This document shows positions 11,143 to 23,000 of a stretch of DNA of 64,000 nucleotides, in pieces; position 1 is the first letter of the stretch, and the number at the start of each line of letters is the position of its first letter. Source of the stretch: Dactylorhiza incarnata (lineage: Eukaryota > Streptophyta > Magnoliopsida > Asparagales > Orchidaceae); the NCBI GenBank assembly GCA_033032865.1, contig JAWHQI010000619.1, positions 310,001 to 374,000 of the forward strand. The letters run 5' to 3'. Position numbers and translations under genes: made by a program. The notes under the pieces are model-generated. The model searched no databases, was not told where the DNA came from, and worked only from the letters and a program-made list of their open reading frames with translations.

Positions 11143-11552
11143 GGCAGCTCCACCAGATTATTTTACACCTTGTTTTGGAGTCCAAGCCTCCATTTTCTGC
11201 GTTTTTTCTCCTGTGTTTGAGTAACCTAGCTTTACTTTTTCTTGGAATTGTAAGTTCTCTTTCAATAGTTGTAATCTCTTTTCATGAATTAATAAAATTT
11301 GTTGTTTTTATTCATCCATTCTCCTAGTTTGTCCACCTCACTTTTCTTTAGTTATAATCTTCTAGTCAAGTTACTTTTCTCATTGCAAACAAATCAAAGT
11401 TTCATTTGATAGAACAATGGAGATCGTCTTGAGTAAGAGTAATCAACACGCCCAGATTTTTATACGACCTTGGTTTTTTATAACCTATACTACATTCGAT
11501 ACGGTACACTTGCCGTTATCGTTTGCAAGCATAGTTTTGCGTATCAAGTTTT

Positions 11553-11570
11553 TGGCACCGTTGCCGGGGA
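11553..11570 (+). other. Athila-type primer binding site
   Basis: TGGCACCGTTGCCGGGGA lies seven bases after the LTR end. This is the hallmark Athila leader sequence (usually TGGCGCCG..., tRNA-Asp type), here with one base difference. Confidence 0.85.
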
Positions 11571-11882
11571 TCTGAGTTGATATTTCGAAAGAGAATATCT
11601 ATTGGCTTTATCGCTTCCTTTCTTCTCTTATTTTTTTTCTACCATTCAAGGTGTAACTAAATTCTTGGAAAGGACGCTTTGGGCTTGAATTCCTATCATA
11701 GCCTCTAGTACCTTGCAAGCCCTTCACCGGGTAGATCTTGGGAAGTCCAGGACTAATTTTAAATCACCTAATAAAAATAAATTATATTAAAAAAAAATTT
11801 ATATATAATAAATATATTTATCTAAATTTTTGCTTTGTTCTTCTCTCTCACCTCTTTCTCTCTTTTCTTTTCTTCTTGGTTT
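11571..11882 (+). other. Athila 5' leader
   Basis: About 310 bases between primer site and gag ATG with no ORF. It contains the 5S-rRNA-like module (11663-11751), an AT-rich tract and a CT-rich tract just before the ATG. Confidence 0.7.
11663..11751 (+). ncRNA. 5S-rRNA-like structured module, Athila leader copy
   Basis: An 89-nt block with closing stem CTTGGA / TCCAGG, hairpin TTGGG...CCTA (weaker than in the other copies), the conserved CTAGTACC and the block GGGTAGATCTTGGGAAGTCC (11729-11748). The last resembles the 5S rRNA C-box GGGTGACCTCCTGGGAAGTCC, and TAGTAC resembles the 5S intermediate element. Related copies lie at 17515, 49239 and 59444. Homology to 5S is inferred from memory of the plant 5S sequence; transcription is unknown. 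Confidence 0.5.
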
Positions 11883-13974
11883 ATGACCCGACACAACTCT
11901 CCAGCTAATTTTGAATTTGGATTTGATCCGGAAATCGAGCGCACGTTGCGGCAGCGTCTCCGATTTAGTGATCTGCCTATAATTCGCGAAGAGTCGGTCG
12001 GAGAAACTAACGAGGAAATAATGGGTGATCCCATCCATAATGAGGCCCCGCTACGGACCATGTCCTATTATGCGAGACCGAATTGGGAGGGTAGACAATC
12101 TAGTATTATTCGCCCAGCTGTGGCGAATAATAATTTTGAAATTAAAACGAGCATCATTCAGATGGTACAAAAAAACCGTCGTTTTCGATGGTTTACCAAA
12201 TGAAGATCCTAATTTACATTTACTTAATTTTTTGGAAATTTGCTATACATTTAAGATAAATGGTGTCACCGATGATGCCATCCATTTACGCTTATTACCT
12301 TTTTCTTTGCGGACTAAGGCCAAGCAGTGGTTGAGATCTCTTCCTAGAGGTTCCATCACTACATGGGCCGAAATGACGGAGAAATTTTTAACGAAATATT
12401 TTCCTCCGGCAAAGTCCGCCAAATTACGTACGGACATTTTCTCTTTTACGCAAGTAGACTCGGAGTCTCTCTACGACACATGGGAGCGCTTCAAGGAATT
12501 ATTGCGGAGATGTCCTCATCATGCCCTTCCTTTGTGGCACCAAATTCAAACTTTCTACAATGGTTTAAATCTCCAAACGAGGCAGATGATTGATGCGGCC
12601 GCAAGGGGAACTCTTAATAATAGAACCCCCGAAGCTGCTCAGGAGCTTTTTGAGGAGATGGCCATGAATGCCTATCAGTGGAATGCACCACGGTCGCGCC
12701 CTAATAAGTCGACCGGACTTTTTGAAGTCGAGGCCACCCCTAACATAGCGCAACAAGTAGAAATGCTCACAAAACATTATGTGGCGGAGATGACTGCTTC
12801 CTCTGCCGCAAATTGGGCTAACAATAATAACTTTAATAATTCTAACAATAATTTTATTCCTGAGCAAGTTGATTATATGGGGAACTCTTATCGCCCTCCT
12901 TATAACCCGAATAATAATCTTCCGTTTAACAATAGTTATAATCCGGGTTTAAGGAACCACCCAAATTTTTCATGGAGCAACCCCAATAATGCTCAATGCC
13001 CCCCACAAGTAAATCCCACCGTATTTGCTCCACCACCACCACCACACAAGCCCTCTCCACTTGAAGACGTCTTCACCAAGTACATTGCCTCCAATGAGTC
13101 CAATATCCGGAATCTCACCGGGTCTGTAAAAAATTTAGAAAATCAAATTGGACAGCTCGCAAAAATGTTCTCCGAACGCCAACAAGGAGCACTTCCGGGC
13201 AACACTGAGCCCAATCCGCGGGAGAGCGCTAACACAATCACACTCCGCAACGGAAAGGAGGTAACTTCTTCAAAATTGGTCGAGCCCGAGGTAAATGTTT
13301 CATCCTCTCCCCCGCAAGTTATTTCTTCACCTGCTTTACCGTCTGCTGCTTTAGCTCCGCGCATATTTAAAAATCCCTCCATTCCTTATCCTTCAAAATT
13401 AAAAGATGAGCGCAATGAGGAGCAATATAAAAAATTTATTGAAATTTTAAAACAAATCCAAATAAATGTACCATTCTGCGAAGCAATTGCTCAAATGCCA
13501 AAGTACGCTAAATTTTTAAAAGAATTACTTTCAAATAAAAAGAAACTTGAAAATTTTTCGTGTATTTCTTTAAACGCAGAGTGTTCGGCGGCTTTATTAA
13601 ATAAATTACCACAAAAATTGAACGACCCGGGACGGCTCTCCATCCCGTGTATGTTTGGTAATTTATCAATCAAGCACGCCTTGGCCGATCTAGGGGCTAG
13701 TATAAATTTAATGCCTTTTGCGTTATTTCAAAAACTTGGTTTGGGCAACCCAAGCCCAACTAATATAAGCATCCAACTAGCGGATCAGTCAGTTAAATAC
13801 CCAATAGGGGTCATTGAAGATGTGCTAGTAAAGGTTGACAAGTTTATCTTCCCGGTAGACTTTGTCATCCTCGATATTGAAGAAGACACCGAAGTACCCC
13901 TAATACTTGGCAGACCTTTCCTAGCCACCGCTCGAGCTATAGTAGATGTAAGTAACAGAAACATTCTCTTGTGA
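11883..13974 (+). pseudogene. Athila gag and protease, frameshifted
   Basis: Gag starts at ATG 11883 (MTRHNSPANFEFGFDPEIER) and runs to a one-base frameshift in an A7 run near 12170. It continues in the next frame with the retrotransposon gag core (LPFSLRTKAKQWLRSLP, YDTWERFKELLRRCP). A Asn/Pro-rich linker, a short coiled coil (KNLENQIGQLAKMFSERQQG) and the aspartic protease (LADLGASINLMP, Asp codon at 13687; LILGRPFL) follow. It ends at TGA 13972-13974, after which the frame stays open into RT, so gag and pol are a single frame as usual in Athila. Two breaks make it non-functional as read. Confidence 0.9.
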
Positions 13975-14013
13975 GTTGGAGAAGAGGAAGTTATCTTCAA
14001 TATTAATCAATCA

Positions 14014-15233
14014 ATGAGAAATGCAATTACTAACGATGATTCTTGTTTTAATTTAGAATCAAAATTTGAAGAAAACTTATCAACTTTTGCAGAAATAAAT
14101 CCCCCTTTTTATGAAAATCCGGAGTTACAAACTTTATTATGTCTTGAGGAAACAACACGGCAGGAAAATTTTGAACAAACAGATTTAAATATTTTTAAAA
14201 TCAAAACTTCTTATGAAGAGTCGCCGAGTCTAGAATTAAAACAACTACCGGATCATCTAAAATACGTATTTTTAGAAGAAAATTCAAAATTACCCGTAAT
14301 TATTTCTTCCGCGCTTAATGATTCGGAAATTTCCGAATTAATTAAAATTTTAAATAACCACCGTCACGCAATTGCGTGGCAAATTTCTGATATAAAGGGT
14401 ATAAATCCCTCGTTCTGCACGCATAAAAGAAATCTTGAAAATAATTCTCGCGACACTATTCGGCCTCAACGACGCTTGAATCCTAATATGAAGGACGTCG
14501 TTAAGGCCAAAATTATAAAATTATTAGACGCGGGAATTATTTACCCAATTTCTGATAGCACTTGGGTTAGCCCGGTGCAAGTCGTGCCTAAGAAGGGCGG
14601 AATCACAGTAGTTGAAAACGAAAATAACGAGTTAATCCCAACCCGTACTGTTACGGGTTGGCGGGTATGCATCGATTATAGGAAATTAAATGATGCTACC
14701 CGCAAGGATCATTTTCCGTTGCCCTTTATTGACCAAATTCTAGAACGTTTATCCGGTCACTCGCACTATTGTTTTCTTGATGGTCTTTTGGGATATTTCC
14801 AAATCCCAATTGCGCCCGAAGACAAGAGAAAACCACCTTCACTTGTCTGTTCGCCACCTTCGCATAACGAAGAATGCCGTTTGGGCTTTGCAACGCGCCA
14901 GCTACATTTCAAAGATGTATGCTGGCAATTTTTAATGAATTAGTTGAGGACGTCATGAAAAGTTTTCATGGACGATTTTTCAGTTTATGGCGATTCCTTT
15001 AAAAATTGCCTAAAAATCTTGATCGTGTTCTTCAACGCTGCGAAGACACGAATCTGGCACTCAACTGGGAGAAGTGTCATTTTATGGTGCGTGAGGGATT
15101 AGTCCTCGGACATAAGGTTTCTAGTAAAGTGATCGAGGCCGATAGGGCTAAGATCGAAGTTATAGAAAAACTCCCTCCGCCTACTAATATTAAATATATT
15201 AGGAGTTTTTTTAGGACATGTGGGTTTCTATAG
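14014..15233 (+). pseudogene. Athila reverse transcriptase, multiply frameshifted
   Basis: Continues the gag-protease frame across a single stop. RT blocks: a pre-RT acidic region, LDAGIIYPISDSTWVSPVQVVPKKGG, WRVCIDYRKLNDATRKDHFPLPFIDQ and FQIPIAPEDKR. Several frameshifts between about 14835 and 15005 scramble the fingers/palm segment, but the catalytic FMDD is still written at 14965-14976 in another frame. The thumb/connection (LDRVLQRCEDTNLALNWEKC, LGHKVSSKVIEAD) resumes at 15006 and overlaps the next ORF by a further frameshift near 15220. Confidence 0.88.
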
Positions 15234-16617
15234 ACGGTTTATTAAAGATTTTTCAAAAATTACAAAACCGTTAATGCATCTTTTAGAAAAAGAAACCACG
15301 TTTATCATTGATGAAGAATGTTCTAAGGCGTTCATAAAAATTAAAAACGAACTTATCAAATCGCCTATTTTAATTTCACCAGATTGGTCCGTAGGTGCAG
15401 TCTTGGGCCAAAGGGTGAATAAATACTTTCACCCAATTTATTACGCAAGCAAAACGCTTACATCCGCCCAAGCTAATTATACTACGACGGAAAAAGAACT
15501 TCTAACGATCATTTTTGCTTTTGATAAATTCCGTTCGTACATAACGCTATCAAAAATTATTGTTTTTACAGATCACTCCGCACTCCGGTACTTGCTAGAT
15601 AAAGGGGATGCCAAGCCCCGACTATTGAGATGGATCCTACTCTTGCAAGAATTCGATTTGGAGATCCGAGACAAAAAAGGAGCGGAGAATTTGGCGGCCG
15701 ACCACCTCTCAAGACTGGAGAACCCGGCAGCAGGAGCACTAGTGGAGGCCGAGATAGATGATAAATTCCCTGAAGAGCGCCTCCTCGCCATCGAAAAGGT
15801 AACGACTTCTTCCACCCCTTGGTATGCGGATTTGGCCAACTATTTAGTGGCCCGGGTCCTACCAAAAAATTTTTCAAGTCAGCAAAAGAAGAAATTCTTT
15901 TCAGATTTGAAAAATTATTTTTGGGAGGACCCCTTTTTATTTCGTGTCTGCGCAGACCAAGTGGTAAGAAGGTGCATTTCGGGCGAGGAAGGCGACCAAA
16001 TATTGCGGCACTGCCACGAAGGACCAGCCGGCAGACACTACCAAGCAAACCGAACCGCAAGAAAGGCGCTAGAGGCGGGCTTCTATTGGCCTACCTTATT
16101 CAAAGATGCTCATAATTTTGTGAGTAATTGTGATCGGTGCCAACGGTCAGGTAACATTTCTAACCGAGACGAACTGCCCCAAAATATTTGTATAGAATGC
16201 GAGATTTTTTATCTTTGGGGAATAGATTTCGTAGGTCCTTTACCCTCTTCTTTAAATAATAAATATATTCTTATTGCGGTCGATTACGTGTCAAGGTGTG
16301 CGGAAGCACAAGCTTTCCCCACTAACGACGCGAGAGTCGTCGTAAATTTTTTAAAAAAATTATTTTCGCGATTTGGCACACCCCAAGCACTAATTAGTGA
16401 TCGGGGCACACATTTCTGTAACAACCAACTTGCTAAAATTTTAGCAAAGTATGGAGTTACCCATAAGCTATCTACCGCCTACCACCCACAAGCAAATGGC
16501 CAAGTGGAGGTGGTGAATCGCGAGCTAAAAAGAATTTTAGAAAAAACTGTCTCCGTTAATAGGAAGGACTGGTCGTTAAAATTAGACGACGCACTATGTG
16601 CCTATCGGACAGCGTAA
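15220..16617 (+). pseudogene. Athila RNase H and integrase core
   Basis: RNase [43 protein letters not shown]. The N-terminal strand that should carry the first catalytic Asp is missing between ISPDW and SVGAVLGQ, an in-frame deletion of roughly 14 residues, so RNase H should be dead. Integrase: HHCC zinc finger (RHCHEG ... CDRCQR), then [18 protein letters not shown] and [12 protein letters not shown] giving D, D and E. It ends at TAA 16615-16617, with the frame still open beyond as the C-terminal integrase segment. Confidence 0.9.
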
Positions 16618-16647
16618 AAAACTGCCATCGGATGTACACCGTACCGA

Positions 16648-17103
16648 TTGGTCTATGGAAAAGCGTGCCATTTACCGGTGGAATTAGAAGATCGCGCATT
16701 CTGGGCGCTAAAATTTTTTAACTTAGATTTGAACTTAGCCTCCGAGCAACGAAAATTTCAACTTAATGAATTAGACGAATGGCGTGCAAACGCCTATGAA
16801 AATAATAAATTTTACAAGGAGCGCACTAAGTTTTACCATGACAAAAAAATAAAATTTCCAAAATCTTTTTCACCGGGAGACTTAGTCCTTTTATATAATT
16901 CTAGATTAAAACTTTTTCCGGGCAAATTAAAATCCCGATGGTCCGGCCCTTTTGTTGTAAAAGAGGTTTGGCCATATGGGACCGTGCTAATAGAGCACCC
17001 AGATCAAGGCCTTTTGAAAGTTAATGGACACCGATTGAAATTATATCATTCTGGCGACCCAGCGCCCGGCAAAATTGAAACGCTTAACCTCACAAACTTG
17101 TAG
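16648..17103 (+). pseudogene. Athila integrase C-terminal segment
   Basis: Same frame as the preceding ORF after one TAA. Recognised by [22 protein letters not shown] and the C-terminal DNA-binding region [34 protein letters not shown]. It ends with LTNL and TAG at 17101-17103. No chromodomain is seen, as expected for Athila. Confidence 0.88.
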
Positions 17104-17458
17104 AACGCCACTTAGTCAAGCTACGCGACGGTAAACAAAGCGCTTTTGGGAGTCAACCCAACGTTTTCTTTTGTTTGTTTTGTTTAACTTAATTTTGCAG
17201 GTTTCATTTTCTGTCCGGCAACCTCGTCTACCGATCAGGGAAGCCCTCTTCACCCTTTAGCCACTTATTTATCTTTCTTCCTTTTGTTGTTTTATTTTTT
17301 TCATTTTCTAAAAAAAATAATAATAATAATAATAATAATAAAATAAAAAGTGTAATTCCTTTTTTTTTCTTACCTAGTTTTAAACATTGGGGACGATGTT
17401 TAATTCTAAGTATGGGGGTGTAGCATCGCCTTTTTTGAATTTCTATTTTATTTGAAAA

Positions 17459-17497
<39 letters not shown>

Positions 17498-17514
17498 TCT
17501 ATCTAAATAAAATT

Positions 17515-17604
17515 TCTTGGAAAGGACGCTTTGGGCTTGAATTCCCATCATAGCCTCTAATACCTTGCAAACCCTTCACCGGGTAGATCTTGGGAAGTCT
17601 AAGA
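17515..17604 (+). ncRNA. 5S-rRNA-like structured module, Athila 3' copy
   Basis: Near-identical to 11663-11751. The closing stem here is TCTTGGA / TCTAAGA: the pairing partner has changed but still pairs, with one G:U. The hairpin TTGGG / CCCA, CTAATACC and the block GGGTAGATCTTGGGAAGTC are kept. Its presence in both leader and trailer makes a direct repeat flanking gag-pol. Confidence 0.5.
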
Positions 17605-18936
17605 AGAAATAAAAAAAAAATTATTAGATTTATGCTGAATTTTTATACTTACTCATTTGCAAAATCCTTAGTAGATTTGCTTTTGTTTAGTGTAGTAGAG
17701 ATTTTTTATACTTCATTAGATTTGGAATTTTGGAATAAAATTGTTGACTCATGCAGTGTTCATAGTCAAACGCACGCGTTTGTAGAATTCTATGTCAAAT
17801 TAACTATTCAGCATAAAATTAGATTTATGTTTTTCTAACTGCGAAAAAACAATTCTTGTTTTACTTTTACCTTGAAACCGGTAGAATCTGTGAATAAATT
17901 CAAGTGAGTATGTAGAAGCTTATTAGAGAAATATTACACATTTTTGAACGGAAGGGTGTCCTTTCTCGATGTCTAGAACTTGCCTCTAGCAATTCTCGAA
18001 GCATTTACATAGGTTTGTCATAGTTTTTAGAAGTGATTTAGGCCACCTTTTAATCGTTTGTGCCTGTTTGCCCACCTTTTTAAAATTTTCATTGCTTAAA
18101 CACTTTGGGCCTTACCTTATTTCCTTTGCTACCTCCATCTTTCATTTTCACCAAAGCCAAAACATCCAGCCCATGATCACACTAAATATTTGAGATTTAT
18201 TAAAATTCTGCAATGGGTTCAATTGTGAAAATAAGGAAATTACAACTTCTTATTCGGAGCTATTATGAAAAAAAAAAGATATAAAAAAGATATATGAAAA
18301 AATTATTGGCCAACAGTGAAAAAAAAATATATATATATATAAAAAAATAAAAAAAAAGTATTCATGGCCTCTTTTTTTGAAAATTATGAGAGTTTTGCTT
18401 CATAACAACTCTTACGCGAGGTTTGAATTTTGGATAATTTTGGGTAACTCTCACCTTGGTTTAGTGTGATCCTTAGCCATCATATTCTATCTTTTGATTT
18501 CCAATTCCAAATCATATACCTAAGCCAAGTTTCACTCCTAATGAAAGCCCTTTTGATCTTTAAGCTATAACATTATACTTGTGTAGTGGAGAGAGTGCGA
18601 CCGGGCAAGCCTATGGCCATCGTCATTGATGGATTTCTTTGGAGGCTATCCCAAAACTCAATTTTGGGTAATATTGATCTTGGAAAACACGCTACCTGCT
18701 CCCTAAATAACATTTTAGAATTTGCCGAACTTTCAATTTAAAAGTAAAAGCAATTAGTTAATTCGCACTACTGAAAATTATAAGCTAATCATTATGCTGA
18801 ATAGATCTTTCAACTAGTATCTCTACACGTAGGCGTAAGACTTCGCGTTTTTATTCCTTGAGTTCAAATTTCTTTTCTAGTATTTAAATTTTTCTACTCC
18901 TATGAAAAGTTGTTTGCTCGGGACTAGCAAACGAGT

Positions 18937-18950
18937 AAGTATGGGGGTGT
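18937..18950 (+). other. Athila polypurine tract
   Basis: AAGTATGGGGGTGT one base before the 3' LTR start TGATGAG, preceded by the Athila-typical TTTGCTCGGGACTAGCAAACGA. It primes plus-strand DNA synthesis. Confidence 0.85.
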
Positions 18951-18951
18951 T

Positions 18952-20020
18952 TGATGAGTACTTTTTGTACTCATCTTTTAATATAAGTTTAATTTATTTT
19001 AATATGAAATTAATTAGTTTTTTTTTTATGTTTTTCTTATTAAAATTATTATCTTTTCAATTTTATAAACTAACTTAAGTTTTTTCTGTGTATTTCAGTT
19101 TTTTTGGACGCATTAGACAAAAACTTCAAGTACACGCCCAAGGTCACGGGCGTGACCATGGGCGTGTAACCTGCGCGGTGCTACAGACCTGTTTCCGCCA
19201 CCACGGGTGCGTTCCGTGAAGATTTCGCCAAATACACGCCCCAGGTCACGGGCGTGACTAAGGGCGTGACCCAATGTCACGGCCGCGACCCGCCGCAAGC
19301 ATCCAGAATCAGCCTGCAACGTCAATTAAATTTACACGCCCCAGGTCACTGGCGTGACCAGGGGCATGACTCAATGTCACGGGCGTGACTCATCCCGCGC
19401 CACTCCTCGCTTCTTCCCGCCGAAGATTCCCGCCAGCAGCACGTTTTGAAGGTTACACGCCCTAGGTCACGGGCGTGATCTAGGGCGTGACACACAAATA
19501 TTGTCAGCATTAAAGCCAGATTGCGCCCTTTCCGTTCCGAGATGATCGCGCGACTTACACGCCCTTGGTCACGGACGTGACCGAGGGCGTGTACCCAGAA
19601 TTTTTCAGCTATAAAAGGGCAGCTCCTCCAGATTATTTTACACCTTGTTTTGGAGTCCAAGCCTCCATTTTCTGAGTTTTTTCTCCTGTGTTTGAGTAAC
19701 CTAGCTTTACTTTTTCTTGCAATTGTAAGTTCTCTTTCAATAGTTGTAATCTCTTTTCATGAATTAATAAAATTTGTTGTTTTTATTCATCCATTCTCCT
19801 AGTTTGTCCACCTCTCTTTTCTTTAGTTATAATCTTCTAGTCAAGTTACTTTTCTCATTGCAAACAAATCAAAGTTTCATTTGATAGAACAATAGAGATC
19901 GCCTTGAGTAAGAGTAATCAACATGCCCAGATTTTTATACGACCTTGGTTTTTATAACCTATACTACATTCGATACGGTACACTTGCCGTTATCGTTTGC
20001 AAGCATAGTTTTTCATATCA
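18952..20020 (+). repeat. Athila 3' LTR
   Basis: 1069 bp, TGATGAG...CATATCA, aligned over its full length with 10481-11546. It carries the same terminal hairpin, five palindrome modules (19131-19593), TATAAAAG at 19610-19617 and AATAAA at 19766. Differences are scattered substitutions and homopolymer length changes, some within the palindromes. Confidence 0.95.
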
Positions 20021-20025
20021 ATCGG
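20021..20025. repeat. Target-site duplication of Athila element, right copy
   Basis: ATCGG immediately after the 3' LTR, matching 10476-10480. Confidence 0.95.
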
Positions 20026-23000
20026 GTTGTCTGATTTTACCCCCACAACACCTTTTAGGAATGAGCTCGGATCCCTACATTCATTGAAGCACAAGTTTCA
20101 CCCATTGCAGCTCATTTAGTTGTCGATATATTGCGGGTTGCACTGGTAATGCAAATTTTAGCTCCAAATGACACCTAAACTTGAAACAGCCATAACTTTT
20201 GATGAGGTTGTCTGATTTTTGCTCACAAAACCTCTTCGAAATGAGCTCTGAGCCATACATTCAATGGAGAGCATGTTTTACCAAATCTAGTTCATTTAGT
20301 GGTCGATATACATTGAGTTGTAGTGGTAATGTGGGATTTAGCTCCAACTGGCACCTAAACTTCAAACAGCTATAACTTTTGATCCGGTTGTCCGGATTTT
20401 GCCCAAAACACCTTTTCGCAATGAGCTCAGAGCCATACATCCTATGGAGAATAGGATTAACTCGATCGAGTTCATTTAGAGGTCGGTGGATAGTGGATTG
20501 CAGTGGAAATGAGGGATTTTGCTCCAATTGACACCTAAACTTAAAACATCCGTAAATTTGATCTGGTTGTCAGATTTTTGCCCATAACACCTTTTCGGAA
20601 TGAGATCGGAGCCCTGCATCCAATGGACACCAAGTTTACCCATTCTAGTTCGTTTAGTGGTTGATCTACGGTGGGTTGCAGTGGTAATGTGGGATTTAGC
20701 TCCAAATGACACATAAACATCAAACAGACATAACTCTTGATCCAGTTGCCCAATTTTTGCCCACAATACCTCTTAGAATGAGCTCGGAGGCCTACATCCA
20801 GTGGAGAGTAGGATATAACCATTCAAGTTCATTTATTGTTCGATATACAGTGGGTTCCAGTGGTTATGCGGGTTGGTAATAAGGTATTTAGCTTGAAAGG
20901 AGACCTAATTTTCAAATATCCGTAACTTTTGATCCGGTTGTCCGATTTTCGCCCACAATACCTTTTCAGAATGAGATCGGAGCCCAAAATCCAATGGAGA
21001 ACAATTTTAACCCATTCAAGCTCGTTTAAAGGTTGGTATACAATGGGATGTACTGCTAATACTAGATTTAGCTCGAAATGACACATAAATTTCAAAATGA
21101 AAGAATTTTAGATGCGGTTTGAAGTGAAAGTAAGAGATTTAGCTACAAATGACACTTAAACTTTAAACATCAATAACTTTTGATCGGGTTGTCTATTTTT
21201 ACCCCCACAACACCTTTTAGGAATGAGCTCGGATCCTACATTCATTGAAGCACAATTTTTACCCATTGGAGCTCATTTAGATGTCGATATATAGCGGGTT
21301 GCACTAGTAATGCAAATTTTAGCTCCAAATGACACCTAAACTTGAAACAGCCATAACTTTTGATGAGATTGTCTGATTTTTGCTCACAAAACCTCTTCGA
21401 AATGAGCTCCGAGCCATACATTCAATGGAGAGCAAGTTTTACCCAATCTAGTTCATTTAGTGGTTGATATACATTGAGTTGTAATGGTAATGTGGGATTT
21501 AGCTCCAACTGGCACCTAAACTTCAAACAGCTATAACTTTTGATCCGGTTGTCCGGATTTTGCCCAAAACACCTTTTCGCAATGAGCTCAGAGCCCTACA
21601 TCCTATGGAGAATAGGATTTACTCGATCGAGTTCATTTAGAGGTCGGTGGATAGTGGATTGCAGTGGAAATGAGGGATTTTGCTCCAATTAACACCTAAA
21701 CTTAAAACATCCATAAATTTGATCTGGTTGTCAGATTTTTGCCCACAACACCTTTTCGGAATGAGATCGGAGCCCTGCATCCAATGGACACCAATTTTTA
21801 CCCATTCTAGTTCGTTTAGTGGTTGATCTATGGTGGGTTGCACTGGTAATGTGGGATTTAGCTCCAAATGACACATAAACTTCAAACAGACATAACTCTT
21901 GATCCAGTGCCCAATTTTTGCCCACAATACCTTTTAGAATGAGCTCGGAGGCCTACATCCAGTGGGGAGTAGGATATAACCATTCAAGTTCGTTTATTGT
22001 TCGATATACAGTGGGTTCCAGTGGTTATGCGGGTTGGTAATAAGGTATTTAGCTTGAAAGGAGACCTAATCTTAAAATATCCGTAACTTTTGATCTGGTT
22101 GTCTGATTTTCGCCCACAATACCTTTTCGGAATGAGATCGGAGCCCAAAATCCAATGGAGAACAATTTTAAGCCATTCAAGCTCGTTTAGAGGTTGATAT
22201 ACAATGGGATGTACTGCTAATACTAGATTTAGCTCCAAATGACACATAAATTTGAAAATGAAAGAATTTTAGATGCGGTTTGTAGTGAAAGTAAGAGATT
22301 TAGCTACAAATGACACTCAAACTTTAATCATCAATAACTTTTGATCGGGTTGTCTAATTTTACCCCCACAACTCCTTTTAGGAATGAGCTCGGATCCCTA
22401 CATTCATTGAAACACAAGTTTTACCCATTGCAGCTCATTTAGTTGTCGATATATAGCGGGTTGCACTGGTAATGCAAATTTTAGCTCCAAATGACACCTA
22501 AACTTGAAACAGTCATAACTTTTGATGAGGTTGTCTGATTTTTGCTCACAAAACCTCTTCGAAATGAGCTCCGAGCCATATATTCAATGGAGAGCAAGTT
22601 TTGCCCAATCTAGTTCATTTAGTGGTCGATATACATTGAGTTGTAGTGGTATGTGGGATTTCGCTCCAACTGGCACCTAAACTTCAAACAGCTATAACTT
22701 TTGATCCGGTTGTCCGGATTTTGCCCAAAACACCTTTTCGCAATGAGCTCAGAGCCATACATCCTATGGAGAATAGGATTTACTCAATCGAGTTCATTTA
22801 GAGGTCGGTGGATAGTGGATTGCAGTGCAAAATGAGGGATTTTGCTCCAATTGACACATAAACTTAAAACATCCATAAATTTGATCTGGTTGTCAGATTT
22901 TTTCCCACAACACCTTTTCGGAATGAGATCGGAGCCCTGCATCCAATGGACACCAAGTTTTACCCATTCTAGTTTGTTTAGTGGTTGATCTACGGTGGGT

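Larger units (their letters stand above)
10481..11546 (+). repeat. Athila 5' LTR
   Basis: Begins TGATGAGTAC and ends GTATCA. The first 24 bp form a hairpin (GATGAGTAC / GTACTCATC around T5). U3 carries five nested palindromes (10657-11118), then TATAAAAG at 11135, an AATAAA at 11291 and a CT-rich U5. The 3' LTR matches along its whole length. Confidence 0.95.
17104..18951 (+). other. Athila 3' non-coding region
   Basis: 1.85 kb between pol and the 3' LTR. It holds AAT and AT microsatellites (17318-17345, 17461-17490, 18325-18345), a copy of the 5S-like module (17515-17604) and a second polypurine-like AAGTATGGGGGTGT at 17408-17421, identical to the one at the LTR. An 82-codon AT-rich ORF at 17590-17838 has no recognisable domain; I see no evidence that it is an env-like gene. 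Confidence 0.75.
10481..20020 (+). mobile_element. Athila-like Ty3/gypsy retrotransposon, structurally complete
   Basis: 9540 bp with two LTRs of 1066 and 1069 bp, an Athila-type primer site, gag-protease, RT, RNase H, integrase, a long 3' non-coding region, a polypurine tract and a perfect 5-bp target duplication. Domain order with integrase last marks Ty3/gypsy, and the protease wording LADLGASINLMP with the leader GGCACCGTTGCCGGGGA mark Athila. No env-like ORF is seen in the 3' region. The LTRs differ by only a few per cent by eye, so insertion is fairly recent, yet gag-pol has many breaks. The element may therefore have been mobilised in trans, or decayed quickly. Confidence 0.95.

Noticed and set aside
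17590..17838. Possible env-like ORF in the Athila 3' region.
   Set aside because: 82 AT-rich codons with no signal peptide followed by a membrane-protein layout that I could defend, and it begins inside the 5S-like module.
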